NCBI RefSeq assembly: GCF_023078275.1
Contig: NC_062983.1
Location: forward strand, 2,287,001 to 2,351,000
Length of the DNA stretch: 64,000 bases
DNA from: Leguminivora glycinivorella
Taxonomy: Eukaryota; Arthropoda; Insecta; Lepidoptera; Tortricidae
Reading direction: 5' to 3'
This document shows positions 40,945-51,957 of this stretch, in pieces (position 1 is the first letter of the stretch; each line of letters begins with the position of its first letter). The position numbers were made by a program, and so were the translations under genes. The notes below the pieces were generated by a model. The model did not search any database and was not told the DNA's origin. It was given only the letters and a program-made list of their open reading frames with translations.

Positions 40945-41024
40945 AGGATCTTCGCCCTATCAGTATCCTGCCTGTACTCTCGAAAATTGTGGAGAAGGTC
41001 GTATGTAATCAGCTGACTGACTTT
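40945..41024 (+). pseudogene. Tiny reverse-transcriptase fragment
   Basis: The frame from 40953 reads RPISILPVLSKIVEKVVCNQ, the conserved first motif of non-LTR reverse transcriptases (YRPIS.LP.+SK+.E+...QL). A stop lies just upstream and a T-run just downstream, so only about 24 codons survive. Confidence 0.75.
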
Positions 41025-41034
41025 TTTTTTTTTA

Positions 41035-41300
41035 ATTTTAAATGTGCTATTGCACGCAGGCGGAGCGTAAGTTATAGAAAAATCGTTCTCCCAAGGGAAT
41101 AATGAAATTTCTTGTACCGTACTTAACTTTTTTACATATATTTACATATGTTTCACATTACGAGTGTGATGAAAAACATTGTGTGTAACTCGGGGAGTAT
41201 GAATATTACTAACTCGAGTCTTTAAATCGCTCCGGCAAGCCGTCGCGATTTAACTTACTCTCGTTAGTAATATGCAACTTCCTCCCCTTGTTGCACAATG
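41035..41300 (+). repeat. Family N, copy 2
   Basis: Same blocks as 34689-34851, plus a further stretch with ACTCGAGTCTTTAAATCGCT and CTCGTTAGTAATATGCAACT that forms a loose inverted pair. Confidence 0.65.
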
Positions 41301-41399
41301 TAGGATTAATTTTATGGTGAGTTTATATTTACACGGGAGCGAGTATTTGTTCATTTCTATAACCGATAGCTCACTGCTTACTTCTCGCTTTTATTGGAA

Positions 41400-41918
41400 C
41401 TAAAGAGGATACGGTAGCGAAAATGCTAAAATGGAAAGGAACCCCCCTTTCAACTTGATAATTTTAGTTAAATATACAAGTGTTATTAACTAGATTTATC
41501 AAAAAAAATTGTCCATTAAGAACAACTCAGTCAAAAGATATTTCAAAAAAATCTTTAAAATCGAGGTTCCGCTCTCGACTCTTTCCTCCTTCAAAACTTA
41601 ATCAATCGGAACGAAATTTGAGAATCTGAATAACAATAAAATAATCTATGTCGAACCGTTTAGTTTTTTTGGTTAATTGTTACCAATATTGAGTATCACA
41701 CCTTTTTTTGCGCCACAATGAAAAAGGCCGTTTTTGGAAATTTTTGATTGGCTCTAGAGTCTTTAAAAAGCAGAATATCAAAAAAATCAAAACGGTCCGA
41801 CACAGATAAAAATAATAACAATCTGCGTTGAAAAAATCATTGCTCTATCTTCAAAAACCAGGGAGGAAATAGTCGAGAGCGTTTGTATGGAGAATTGACC
41901 CCTACCGTATCGTCTTAA
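41400..41918 (+). mobile_element. TTAA-type MITE, copy 3
   Basis: Right flank TTAA (41915-41918); the left is CTAA (41400-41403), one substitution away. Otherwise aligned end to end with copies 1 and 2. Confidence 0.8.
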
Positions 41919-42360
41919 CATAGCTGATGATCTGACCCATCAGAAGGCCAGTATTCACCCTAATTACATAATAATCGATGTATGATACTTACACGGGTTC
42001 AGGCGATTGAGAACACCTGCTGCTGGTAAACTCTAGTTGGACACTTTCCAGGCCGGTTATTGTAAGGGTCGTTATAAACAATGTGTTATGGGGTTAAGTA
42101 TCAAGGGTAGAAATGGGACTATTAGCTTTACGTAGGTTCAGTTTATGACCAACCTATAGCTGCTTTAATGTTTTTTGCTTGTACTCAGAACTCTTCCAAA
42201 TACTTAATGAATCTACAACGGTTGTACTCACGTTATTATATCGCTATTGCTGCGACATGTTTCGGGCCAATTCGGAGGCCCCTACCTAAATACCTATGTA
42301 AAAGAGATAAAAAGAAGCAATGTACGTCGTCACCTGAAATAAGTTAATTGGCAATGTTTA

Positions 42361-42534
42361 TGTACAGACAGACATACAGACAATCACGCCTGTGTCCCAT
42401 AAAGGGGTAGGCAGAACACATGAAACTACTAAAGCTTCAGTGTCACTCCTGGCAAATAAGGGGTTGAAAGAAAACGAAACTGTGACATTGCAGTGACAGG
42501 TTGCCAGCCTCTCGCCTACGCCACAATTTAACCC
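42361..42534 (-). mobile_element. SINE-B copy
   Basis: Tail GACAGACATACAGACAATC; body CATAAAGGGGTAGGCAGAAC, GGCAAATAAGGGGTTGAAAG, TTGCCAGCCTCTCGCCTACG; end ACAATTTAACCCA. Near full length. Confidence 0.8.
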
Positions 42535-43441
42535 AATGTTTATGTACTTAAATAAATAATTTTTATTACGGGAACGGGATCGACACCCGATCAGGGCTAT
42601 TATCACAGAATATATAACAGTACAAGTACTATTATGGAGTAATAGGCCTATTATAAAAGTTGAACAGTATGGCTATGGCTGTTCAAACAAGTTATTGCAG
42701 CTGGCTATAAATTACCTGTGTTATAGACCTAAACAGACAATGAAATTAAATAATAATAATGTTATTAATTAGAATAAAAATATTATTGCGGACCAATCTT
42801 AGAACAAATTAAATTATTCTCATTTGAAAATATTTTAATTTGTATTTTTTAAGTAGTAACACTACTATTATACTATAAACATTAAATAAATGTCATATAC
42901 AAAGAAAAAGTGACCAAGGCCTCCAAGTGTAGGGTGTGTTTTAATGATTATTGCAGACGTTTTATGAGCACCAGAAACTCTTTATATTACTTTAGAAATA
43001 AATTGATAAACAATTCAAAATATAAAAGAAATATCTATAAATTATTTACGACAGATTGAAATAGCTACTTGCAAACTTGATATATTGTTCTCCACTCATA
43101 AATACATCACTGTTAAAGATAAACTTGACATTATTATAGATAATCTATGACACAAAGTTTAAGAAATAGGCACAAGTAGCCTAGCTTGTCAAATAAATCA
43201 CATGTTCAACGGAACTGACAGTATATTAGAAGATTACCTTCGACGCCATTTTAGACAGACTTGGACTTGTAAATCATGAATCCTACTCACTTAAATTGAG
43301 AGAATTTTTTGATCTAAAGGCCGATCCACTCCTCATTAGGAGAATTGTGTATTTTAATAACTTTGCTTGTTTAAATATTTTATTCTTTAATTTTTGCTTC
43401 ACTTTTCGTTCCTGTTCCATTTTATTTGAGTGTAACACAAA
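42535..43441. other. No recognisable feature
   Basis: AT-rich, no coding-like frame or bounded repeat. Confidence 0.45.
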
Positions 43442-43690
43442 ACTTTTCCCCTCACTATAGCGAGGAAACTACAACGCAAAAAATACGTTTATCACTGTTT
43501 CCAGTAGTTTCACAGGTGATAAATCATCTTTATTACTAGATTCACCTACTTTTATGAAATTTAAAGCAGTTAATTTTACTTTATTCAAGGTCAAATTACT
43601 TTACCCACTAGTGGATAAAATACGTTTTTACCCGCTGGTATTACAGGACAAAACACGTTTTTCCGAGCTAGTGAGGGGAAAAATAACATT
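43442..43690. mobile_element. TTTTCCCCTCACTA MITE
   Basis: Inverted ends CTTTTCCCCTCACTATAGCG and, complemented, ATTTTTCCCCTCACTAGCTC. Inside, CTAGTGGATAAAATACGTTT and AAAACACGTTTTTCC recur as related blocks. No clear duplication. Confidence 0.55.
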
Positions 43691-44278
43691 TTCTCCGGCG
43701 ATGCGTTAAAATTGTTGTTAACTTTTTTTAGACTGACTCTTTTAGTTTATTAGAGAAAACACAGTTCCTCCCTCAGTTCTATTCAATTTGGTAATGTTAT
43801 ATATTACGTAAAGTTGTTTTGAAGTTTTATTGTGTTTTTTTAGTTGTCTCTTGTAATTAACATTGTACAAAGAATTGGAACAAACGTTGCTACATAACTA
43901 ACAGCAAATCATTAAAATTCAAACTATAATTCCTTGAGATAAAATTCCTTTTCACTACAATAGTTATAAGACATGTTGTGTAACTCTATATCAATTGACC
44001 GCATCGATCAATCATCACCCACAACACACTGACCTGACAATACGACAACAAGCTATTGTAATACCACCCAAGTTGAATTCAACCGTAAACTGGTTAAATT
44101 ATAGTTTGAATTTCAATGCTTTTGGGGGAACCAGTCAAAAGCGTGGACGTACAAATTTATTACCGCGTTTTTGTGAAATGTTTTAACGAAGTAATGTATC
44201 AACTTGATTCGGATTTCTTTTACCTTTGTCTTAATAAGTACTCATACACTCAGTACTGAATAAAGGTCACTGTTATAT
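43691..44278. other. No recognisable feature
   Basis: AT-rich spacer. Confidence 0.45.
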
Positions 44279-44279
44279 A

Positions 44280-44428
44280 TCGTCACTACTTTGAAAAAAT
44301 CTCGTATCTCACGCTGCTCCTCAAAGTTAAAACGCAGTAAGTCTATATGCATTCCATACATACTTACTACAATTTTCTTTTCATTGACAGACGAAAATAC
44401 AAGTTTCTTTAAAAGTAGTGACGATATG
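44280..44428. mobile_element. CGTCACTACTTT MITE, copy 1
   Basis: Terminal inverted repeats ATCGTCACTACTTTGAAA and, complemented, ATCGTCACTACTTTTAAA. About 150 bp, nearly identical to 54291-54437. The short plus frame (MKKSRISRCSSKLK...) in both copies is a shared-sequence effect, with nothing recognisable. Confidence 0.8.
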
Positions 44429-44516
44429 TATCTTTTAAATATTAGGGTGAATCCACGTAAAAGTAACGTGAGTCACGACTATTTTAATTGTTTATTTGAA
44501 CTACACCCCCGACCCC

Positions 44517-44716
44517 CCCCCGAACCCTCCTTGGAACTTGTACACTCCTTTTTGCTGTGTACTTAACACAGCAAAAGGGAGTGTACAAGTTTCTAATGGG
44601 GTGGCAACGCGCATGTGACACTGTTTGAGTTGCAGGCGTCCATAGGTTACGGTGACCGCTTTACATCAGGCGGACCGTATACTTGTTTGCCACCGACGTA
44701 GTATAAAAAAAAAAAA
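44517..44716 (+). mobile_element. LINE family D 3' end with near-perfect stem-loop
   Basis: Left arm AACTTGTACACTCCTTTTTG (44534), right arm CAAAAGGGAGTGTACAAGTT, loop around TGTGTACTTAACACA. The tail TGGCAACGCGCATGTGACAC ... GCCACCGACGTAGTATAAAA follows. Confidence 0.7.
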
Positions 44717-44719
44717 AAA

Positions 44720-45040
44720 CTACAGCTGCAAATTAAAGGATCTATGCATATATCGGGAAAGTAACACTTATTTAGATATAGATTATCACTCAAACTTGCA
44801 TCGTGAATAAATTGAACATGCCAGAAAATCGTGACTCATGTTAGTCTTGCTACGGATTGACCCATTAACTGACTAGAAAATGCGAGATGTATAATTATCT
44901 ATTTTGGTGCCATGAAAGAGTTCACTGAAAAAAAAAACAATAAGTTGTGACAAAGGAAATATGTATTAAGTATCCGTGTACTTTTGATCAAATTTACTTA
45001 ATGTATATTTCCAGATCTCACTTTTTAATGCGAGGTTATA
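44720..45040. other. No recognisable feature
   Basis: AT-rich spacer. Confidence 0.45.
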
Positions 45041-45050
45041 CTGGCTTTCT

Positions 45051-45099
45051 CACTCGAAAGTTTCTAAACATAAATAGAATGTTTAGAAACTTTCGAGTG
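45051..45099. repeat. 21-bp perfect inverted repeat, 7-nt loop
   Basis: Arms 45051-45071 (CACTCGAAAGTTTCTAAACA then T) and 45079-45099; loop AAATAGA. A very stable hairpin; single copy here. Confidence 0.9.
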
Positions 45100-45410
45100 T
45101 AACTCTTATCAATCATAGCGCCTCCAAAATTCGCACAGATGTGTTATTATGACACTTTACCGGTAGACGCGCCAGGTGCTCTCTAAAACCAGTATACATT
45201 GTATATAATTTTTTTTTACATAATAGTGCGATTCATGTATTTCCTAGTTTAAAAAATGATTTTAAATGTAATTGCAAAACTTAATAACGGCAGGGTTATG
45301 CTTGACAATGATTAAATAGATGCAAATTGTCAAAAACGATTAAAAAGTTTATCAATCTGACATAATTAACATGCTTAATAAGCTGCGCGGCGCGTTTACT
45401 ATACAATACA

Positions 45411-45650
45411 ATCATCATCATCATCATCAGCCCGCTGCAGTCCACTGCTGGACATAGGCCTCCCCCAAGGTACGCCACAGAGCCCGATCTGCTGCTTTAT
45501 GCATCCAGTTTCCGCCGGCCCCCCTATGCAAATCATCCCGCCATCTAGCCAGAGGGTGTCCCACACTACGTTTACCAAGACGCGGTCTCCACTCCAGAAC
45601 ACGCTTACAATACAACAACAACAATAGAATACTACAATACAATACAATAC
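45411..45650 (-). mobile_element. LINE 3' end (QQWTAAG type)
   Basis: The minus frame includes VLEWRPRLGKRSVGHPLARW, RDDLHRGAGGNWM and LGEAYVQQWTAAG then stop (45427), a typical RTE-like LINE C-terminus. An (ATGATG)n tail is seen as CATCATCATCAT at 45414-45428. Confidence 0.8.
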
Positions 45651-45689
45651 AATAGAATACTATTTCTTGTACACCTCACATAGTTTACA

Positions 45690-45790
45690 AATAATGAACC
45701 TTATGCCTAAAAGGGATAAGTTCGCCTTTGTACTGTCTATTCTGTGTCATATTTGTGTTTTGTACAATAAAGAGTTTATACATACATACA
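45690..45790 (+). mobile_element. LINE 3' UTR with TACA tail
   Basis: GTACTGTCTATTCTGTGTCA, TTTGTGTTTTGTACAATAAA (polyadenylation-like AATAAA) and an ATACATACATACA tail. Confidence 0.55.
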
Positions 45791-46695
45791 AGAAACAAAA
45801 ACAAATTAAACAGAGGTAACAACAGGCGGTCTTATCGCTTAAGAGCGATCTATCTCAAAGCTAGCAACTGTAGAATTAAGAGGGCATTCAACGAAAACGT
45901 CGTAATAATGTAAAATTGATAGTTTTAGTCGGCAAAATGATACACTTTCCGTCATCTAAAAGACTTATTAAGTTCAGGATTCGATTAGGACATCTTCTTA
46001 ACTTACATGTTGTGAGACTGGATTTTTAAAAACTAACTCACTTAATTAATTATGATTTTTTTTCTGGTGCATGATTAGGAAAACCCGCGAAAAGTGCTGA
46101 CTTAGTCCGTCTAATTTGTAAAATTTGGATAGTTTTGAATGCTTCAAGTGGTAGATTTGTATTATGTATATCCTGTACTACAATCATCTGAGACTACTTC
46201 TTTGTTATAAGGCTTTAGAATAGAGTAAATGAGGATATGATGAATCCAATTTGTTTCAGAAATCACCTCAGAATAAGTGTCAATTTCTTCGAAAACATAC
46301 GTGTTTTTGAAGTAGTTTTAATATAAAAATAATCTGCAACGCTTACTCAAACAGATTTTAGGCAAAAGTTTTCTATTAATTGCAATTTAATATTTTTGAC
46401 GATTTTTTAAAAATGCCTCCTTATTACCGGTTACGCGCGCTTGCGATGTCAGTACCGCGGCAGAGCTTGTAGGGGCAGGACGTATGTTAGTCCGCTCCGC
46501 ACGCGGCTCGACGATCGCGAAGTTATTTTGTCATTGTGTGCGGCACCCGCCGTGTCCAAAACCGCACTTGTGTGCGTGTTTGGCTGTACTGTTGCATGTA
46601 TACTGCGACCGAAAACTTTGATCCTTGGGTTGACGACTTTGGTAACTAACTAATTAACTTGACTAATATTTTTAGTAAGTATTATTTATTATTGA
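45791..46695. other. Mostly featureless; CG-rich patch at 46430-46600
   Basis: The patch contains GTACCGCGGCAGAGC and CGCACGCGGCTCGACGATCG, and a 70-aa plus frame that I do not recognise. It could be a regulatory or exon fragment; nothing decides it. Confidence 0.3.
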
Positions 46696-46699
46696 ATAT

Positions 46700-47470
46700 C
46701 ATTTGAGGTTACTGACTCGTCTCAACAAAATCTTTGACAATAGATGGTACTCAGGATCTGATGATGAAGTCAGATGGTAGTCATGAGTTCTCATCAACCA
46801 GGTCTTGAAACCATTTCGTGTTTGGGATCGTTTGATTCGCCTCAACAAGATCTTTGACAAGAGGTGATGGTACCCAGGATCTGATGATGAAGCCGGAAGG
46901 TAGTCATGAGTTCTCATCAACCAGGTCTTGAAACCATTTCGTGTTTGGACTCGTTTGATTTGCCTCATCAAGATCTTTGACAAGAGGTGATGGTACCCAG
47001 GATCTGATGATGAAGCCGGAAGGTAGTCATGAGTTCTCATCAACCAGGTCTTGAAACCATTTCGTGTTTGGGCTCGTTTGGTTCGTCTCAACAAGATCTT
47101 TGACAAGAGATGGTACCCAGGATCTGATGATGAAGCTGGAAGGTAGTCAAGAGAATTCATCAACCAGGTCTTGAAACCACTCCGTGTTTGGGCTCGTTTG
47201 GTTCGTCTTAACAAGATCTTTGACAAGAGATGGTACCCAGGATCTGATGGTAAAGCCGGAAGGTAGTCAAGAGTATTCAACAACCAGGTCTTGAAACTCT
47301 TCTGTGTTTGGGCTCGTTTGATTCGTCTCAACAAGATCTTTGACAAGAGATGGTACCCAGGATCTGATGATGAAGCTGGAAGGTAGTCAAGAGTATTCCA
47401 CGACCAGGTCTTGAAACCACTTCGTGTTTGGGTTCGTTTGATTCGTCTCAACAAGATCTTTGACAAGAGA
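46700..47470 (-). repeat. Tandem repeat of about 120 bp, open on the minus strand
   Basis: About 6.5 units of 118-123 bp, each with CAACAAGATCTTTGACAAGA, GGTACCCAGGATCTGATGAT and AACCAGGTCTTGAAACCA. On the minus strand the units translate to 39-41 residues (SKILLRR..KRAQTR..FKTW then DYLPASSSDPGYH), giving 255 codons without a stop. The frame opens at a TTG, has a stop upstream, and its first ATG is well inside, so it is not a self-contained gene. It might be a repetitive exon or simply a stop-free satellite. No known domain. Confidence 0.8.
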
Positions 47471-47553
47471 TGGTAATCACTCTTTTATACTCTGGCGCAT
47501 CCACTGTCTCAGTGTGTCCTTCCTGTGCTCCATGCAATTAAAACAACATAATA

Positions 47554-48148
47554 TTTAAAAACCGGCCGAGAGCGTGTCGGGTCACGCTCAGTGCCTACAC
47601 TGAGCGTGGCCCGACACGCTCTCGGCCGGTTTTTAAAGCCGCGTTGGTAAATAGCCGCTCGGCTCTTCCGTAGTTTTCCATATTTTTCAAAAACTACAGA
47701 ACCTATCAAGTTCAAAACAGTTTTCCTAGAAAGTTTTTTGTGATTTTTAAATATTTTTTAAATATATGGTTAAAAAGTTAGAGGGGGGGGGACACACTTT
47801 TTTTTTCTTTAGGAGCGATTATTCTCGAAAATATTAATATTATCAAAAAACGATTTCAGTAATTCATTTTTAAATACCTATCCAACAATAAGTCATACGT
47901 TAGGGTTGAAATGAAAAAAAAATCACTCCCTACTTTACGTGTAGGGGGGTACCCTAATAAAACATTTTTTCCACTTTTTATTTTTGCACTTTGTCGGCGT
48001 GACTGATGTACATATTGGTACCAAATTTCAGCTCTCTAGTTCTAACGGTCACTGAGATTATCCGCGGACGGACGGACGGACGGAGGGACAGACAGACAGA
48101 CATGGCGAAACTATAAGGGTTCCTAGTTGACTACGAAACCCTAAAAAC
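47554..48148 (+). repeat. Family K copy with duplicated inverted head
   Basis: A K element ends at GACTACGAAACCCTAAAAA (48146). Its start is doubled head-to-head: 47554-47593 and 47598-47637 are 40-bp arms, differing at one base, around a 4-nt loop. A GGAC/GACA tract is at 48064-48100. Confidence 0.75.
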
Positions 48149-48301
48149 ACATTTTAAATATTAAACTTATATTGACCGGGATATAGACCGTGAATATAAG
48201 TCTAATGAAAATAACCGTGAATCATTCAAAACTCTTACATTTTAAATATAAAAAAAAAACTACTTAAAATTAAAGAAAACCGATCTTAATTCCATTATAT
48301 A

Positions 48302-48773
48302 CAGAGTGGGGCCTGTAACAAAGGCGAAGAATTGAACTGTAGGCTATTCTCCTTATACTCATCAACATTTATTCAGTGTTATGAAGTCTTTAAATTTTTA
48401 ATTTTTCATACAAAATAAATATTAGCTTCAATGTACGCCATTATTGTTGTCATTGACGTTGTCTGTCACACTTTAGACTTGACAGAATTCGCAATACATT
48501 ACCTCTTAGAAAAAACTTTCAAGGGTGATAAAAATCAAAATACAAGTTATTTTTAAAAGTCGCCGAACAAATGTTGATCAGTATAAGTGCGTTTTCACAT
48601 TATCCGATCCGATATCGGATGTCGGACCGATATCCCATACATTACAGGCGCCATCTTGGATTTTTTCTATTGAAATGCTTCCGACATCCGATATCGGATC
48701 GGATAGTGTGAAAACGGCTTAAGGAGAATAGCCTAGAGTTCAATTCTTCGCCTTTGTTACAGGCCCCACTCTG
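48302..48773. mobile_element. TA-site MITE with about 50-bp ends (CAGAGTGGGGCC)
   Basis: TA at 48300-48301 and 48774-48775. Ends CAGAGTGGGGCCTGTAACAA on both sides, continuing with one mismatch through GGCTATTCTCCTTA. TA duplication and long inverted repeats fit a Tc1/mariner-type nonautonomous element. No ORF. A second MITE sits against its right arm. Confidence 0.85.
48587..48718. mobile_element. Nested TCCGATCCGATATCGGA MITE
   Basis: Arms with GCGTTTTCACATTATCCGAT and GATATCGGATGTCGGA on the left, and on the right, complemented, CCGTTTTCACACTATCCGAT. It lies inside 48302-48773, next to the right arm. Flanks are TAA-like on both sides. Confidence 0.75.
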
Positions 48774-48789
48774 TATATGTACCTAGAAA

Positions 48790-48991
48790 ACATCATCATC
48801 TTCCTTGCGTTATCCCGGCATTTGCCACGGCTCATGGGAGCCTGCGGTCCACTTTGACAACTAATCCCAAGATTTGGCGTAGGCACTAGTTTTTACGAAA
48901 GCGACTGCCATCTGACCTTTCAACCCAAAGGGTAAACTAGACCTTATTGGAATAAGTCCGGTTTCCTCACGATGTTTTCCTTCACCGAAAA
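48790..48991 (-). mobile_element. SINE-A, tail and body only
   Basis: ATCATCTTCCTTGCGTTATC ... GGTTTCCTCACGATGTTTTC, CTTCACCGAAAAG. The tRNA-like head is missing. Confidence 0.7.
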
Positions 48992-49299
48992 GAACCTAGA
49001 AAACATATCATATACAAAATAAAATAAAACTAAAAAAACGGATTATATTCATTATACGCGATATAATCTGATTCCATAAATTTATTTCATGAGTAACTAT
49101 CGCGGTGACAGAAGACAATATTATATACACAATTTATTATATTATAAAAGTTTTTTAATTTATTTCTTCCAAGGATACACACGTTTTAATAAAAAAAACT
49201 GTGATAAGTTTAATAATTAAACTAAAAGGTCAAGTATTTATGCACGAAATCATGTATGCAAATATGTAATATAATATGGTGGTGTTTTTACGCAAGTAT

Positions 49300-49700
49300 C
49301 AATAATGGTTAGTCCGCAACGCCACTGACGGCGTGGCGGTACCGACCATGAATGCTATCCCTTTCGCTCTAGCCGCACGTAAGGTTGGTTCGAAGAGGAT
49401 CGCACGCTATGTCTGTACCGCAGGCTACAATCGTTATGCTTCTGGTTATAGTGTGCGTCTGCACACAGGCGCACGCCAGCGCCGCCGGCGTCGAAATGCG
49501 AGCAAGCAGATTTTTTGAAAGCGCTCTTAACTGCCGCTCGTAATAATTGCAGACCGATAGGTACTATTTTCCAAAATAAATTAAAATCGGTAGCATAAGT
49601 ATTATTTCCCGAGATACAAACAATGTGACAGACAGACGGACAGCAGGGCAGAGTCACACCATAAGGATTCCTTTTGTACTTTTTTGGTACGACACCGTAT
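49300..49700. other. CG-rich block then M-like repeat end
   Basis: 49320-49515 is CG-rich with a 61-aa plus frame rich in Arg and Ala that I do not recognise. 49620-49690 (GACAGACAGACGGACAG, AAGGATTCCTTTTG) resembles the 3' end of families K/M. Confidence 0.35.
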
Positions 49701-50033
49701 AAAGAGGGTCAAGGGGGCCTTCAGGTCAACAGTTTTTAGAGAAGCCGACGCTTTTGCAACCCTTAAGCATTTAAAGAACAGAGCCTTGTGCGAATATTAT
49801 GAATCGATTATACGTTACGTACATATTTTTATCGCTTAAATGCGATACTTCGAGAAGCAGGAAAGTGTTTTCTTCACAACAACTGCTAAAGGCTCTCTTG
49901 ATATTTCGAAAACTGATAAGAAAATTGACAAAAGTGCAAAGTAATTTCTTACAATTTATAACTTGATGCCCAAGACTAGACTGGTGAAATTAACGTTTGA
50001 ATGATTTTGAACCATAAGCACAGTATTATAAAA
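49701..50033. other. No recognisable feature
   Basis: Spacer between the M-like end and family P. Confidence 0.45.
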
Positions 50034-50222
50034 AGTACTATCGTACAGTATGGCCCTCGGTTACCTCACAGTTACCGCCTGGCGAAAACACGAACAGTCG
50101 ACCTGTCATATTTCACTCATACAAGCATGGGACGCGTTCACCTACCCGATACCCGAGCTTAGACTGTGTGCTAGGACCGCGCCTCTTTCATATATTTGAT
50201 CGCCAGTGTCCGAGGTGTGTCC
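50034..50222 (+). repeat. Family P repeat, copy 3
   Basis: AGTACTATCGTACAGTATGG, CGGTTACCTCACAGTTACCG, GTCATATTTCACTCATACAA, TTTCATATATTTGATCGCCA. Lacks the CCCGCTGAAAGTGCC segment. Confidence 0.75.
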
Positions 50223-50789
50223 TAAGTGCTAAATAAATTGATGGATTTCATTAGGTTTACAGTTAATATTTTCTAACCTTCGTGCTTTAAAACCCTCGCA
50301 AAGCTCAAGATTCCATTTTTCGAGCCACTTTCTGGTGATTGCTCGGGTATCAATATTGGCACGTGCGGTTAAACAACAACTTTCCCCCCTTGAAACAAAT
50401 AACTATTCTATTTTATAGAAGATTTTCTTTGACTGGTTACTTACTTACCTTACTACCTGCGCCTGACTGATTGGAACACCTCAGGAAGGTGACAAATTGT
50501 CGCATGCGATATGAAATATGACAGACGGATTGAAACAAGCGCGAATAGGACCCCTAAATTGGACGAATGAGGGATGGTAGTGATTTTTTTTTTATAAATT
50601 TGGGTAGTGGACTTGTTCAATCCTTTTGTTGTGAAGGGTGGGATACGGGAAGAAATAAACGGGACTTGGGAAGTATGTAATCGTAGATATATACGTGTAG
50701 CACTGTAGAATATGAAAATTACTACATAGGTAAAGCTGATTTGTAGTAACAACTGATTTGTAGTAACACAGAATTATTTACAAGTAAAT
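50223..50789. other. No recognisable feature
   Basis: AT-rich spacer; the 99-aa minus frame is not recognisable. Confidence 0.45.
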
Positions 50790-51222
50790 TAACCCAAACT
50801 TAAAGGGAAAGCCCAAAACTAAACACATATTATTCCAAAACTGGAGGTTATACAGGCAAAAAAAAACTGTTTTTCAGTAAGGTACAGCGGGGCAAGTCTC
50901 GACTGGGGGGCAATTGTAACTGATCCATTTTTTCCATTATTACACTATAATGTTGAGTTATACATAATTATATCCACTGAACACGCCTACCATAAATAAC
51001 GGGTGGACACTCTATTTAATAATGCAAACATTGTAAAACATGGAAAAAAAATTGACCAGTTACATTTGCCCCCCAGTCGAGATTTGCCCCGATGTACCTT
51101 ATTAGTAAATAAATTAACCGAAGCTCAAAGGTAAAACTCAAAAATAAATCATAGCTGATACTATTCCAAAATTGGAAGTTGTAAAGGCAAAAAACTATTT
51201 TTCTCAAACATGGTATGAAATA
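50790..51222. repeat. Direct repeats flanking a TA-site MITE
   Basis: 50790-50877 and 51105-51200 are diverged direct repeats (both contain ATTCCAAAA(C/T)TGGA and AGGCAAAAAA), with a MITE between them. Confidence 0.55.
50880..51099. mobile_element. GGGGCAA MITE, copy 2 (220 bp)
   Basis: TA at 50878-50879 and 51100-51101. Ends AGGTACAGCGGGGCAAGTCT and, complemented, AGGTACATCGGGGCAAATCT. Inverted similarity continues for about 60 bp (CGACTGGGGGGCAA). Tc1/mariner-like by its TA duplication. Confidence 0.85.
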
Positions 51223-51675
51223 TTGATGTTATGTGCCTTATAATTGGCAGCGAAGTATGACGTTGCAGGTGCGGCTAGGACGATTGATAGATAATGGAAT
51301 TTCATACAGACCTTGTAGGCCAAGGCCGGCAAAGTCCTCTTTTTTAATTTCCAAACACAGATAATTGTGACATAACATCCAGGTATTTAGCCCATTAAAA
51401 AAAAAACTATAAGGGGCTTTATAGACGTGCCGACTGCAACTGGTACGGGCCCTAGACAATATTTGATTTTGGGTGCGTTTCATACAAAAAAAAATTTTTT
51501 CGTTTTTTTTTTAATTTTTTTTTAACTTTTTGTTTTTTTATAAGCGTATACGGGGCATCAAAGGGGAACGAAAATTCGATTATTTTTGCGCTACGACGCA
51601 CCGTTTAGGAGATACAGCCATCCAAAGTTACTATTTTCAGTAGACTTTATTTATTTCATACCATGTTTGAGAAAA
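51199..51675. mobile_element. Element bounded by a 24-bp perfect inverted repeat
   Basis: Arms 51199-51222 (TTTTCTCAAACATGGTATGA then AATA) and 51652-51675. Between them is GACGTTGCAGGTGCGGCTAG and a T-rich tract at 51485-51540. No duplication is evident. Just outside, 51685-51770 carries GGGAAATGGGGTTGCCCGCC and GGCCGGCAACCCCCTTTG blocks that can pair. Confidence 0.5.
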
Positions 51676-51957
51676 GCACTATACATACCTCGGCGGGAAA
51701 TGGGGTTGCCCGCCTCAGACCTGTCTATATGTCTTCGGCCGGCAACCCCCTTTGTCCCGGCCTCTGTAGTAATGTACTATTTCAGTATATAATCTAGATG
51801 GTGCTTTTTACCCACATTGTTGCGCAAAGTGCTTCATTTCTGGTCAGGTAGAAACTTCAGAGGGCCATCTGTACTAAAAAAACGTCATACGATACACGTG
51901 CGAACAGTAAATTAGACTCGTGTCCTGTTGCGACATAGTACTTTAGAAAAAATTCCA

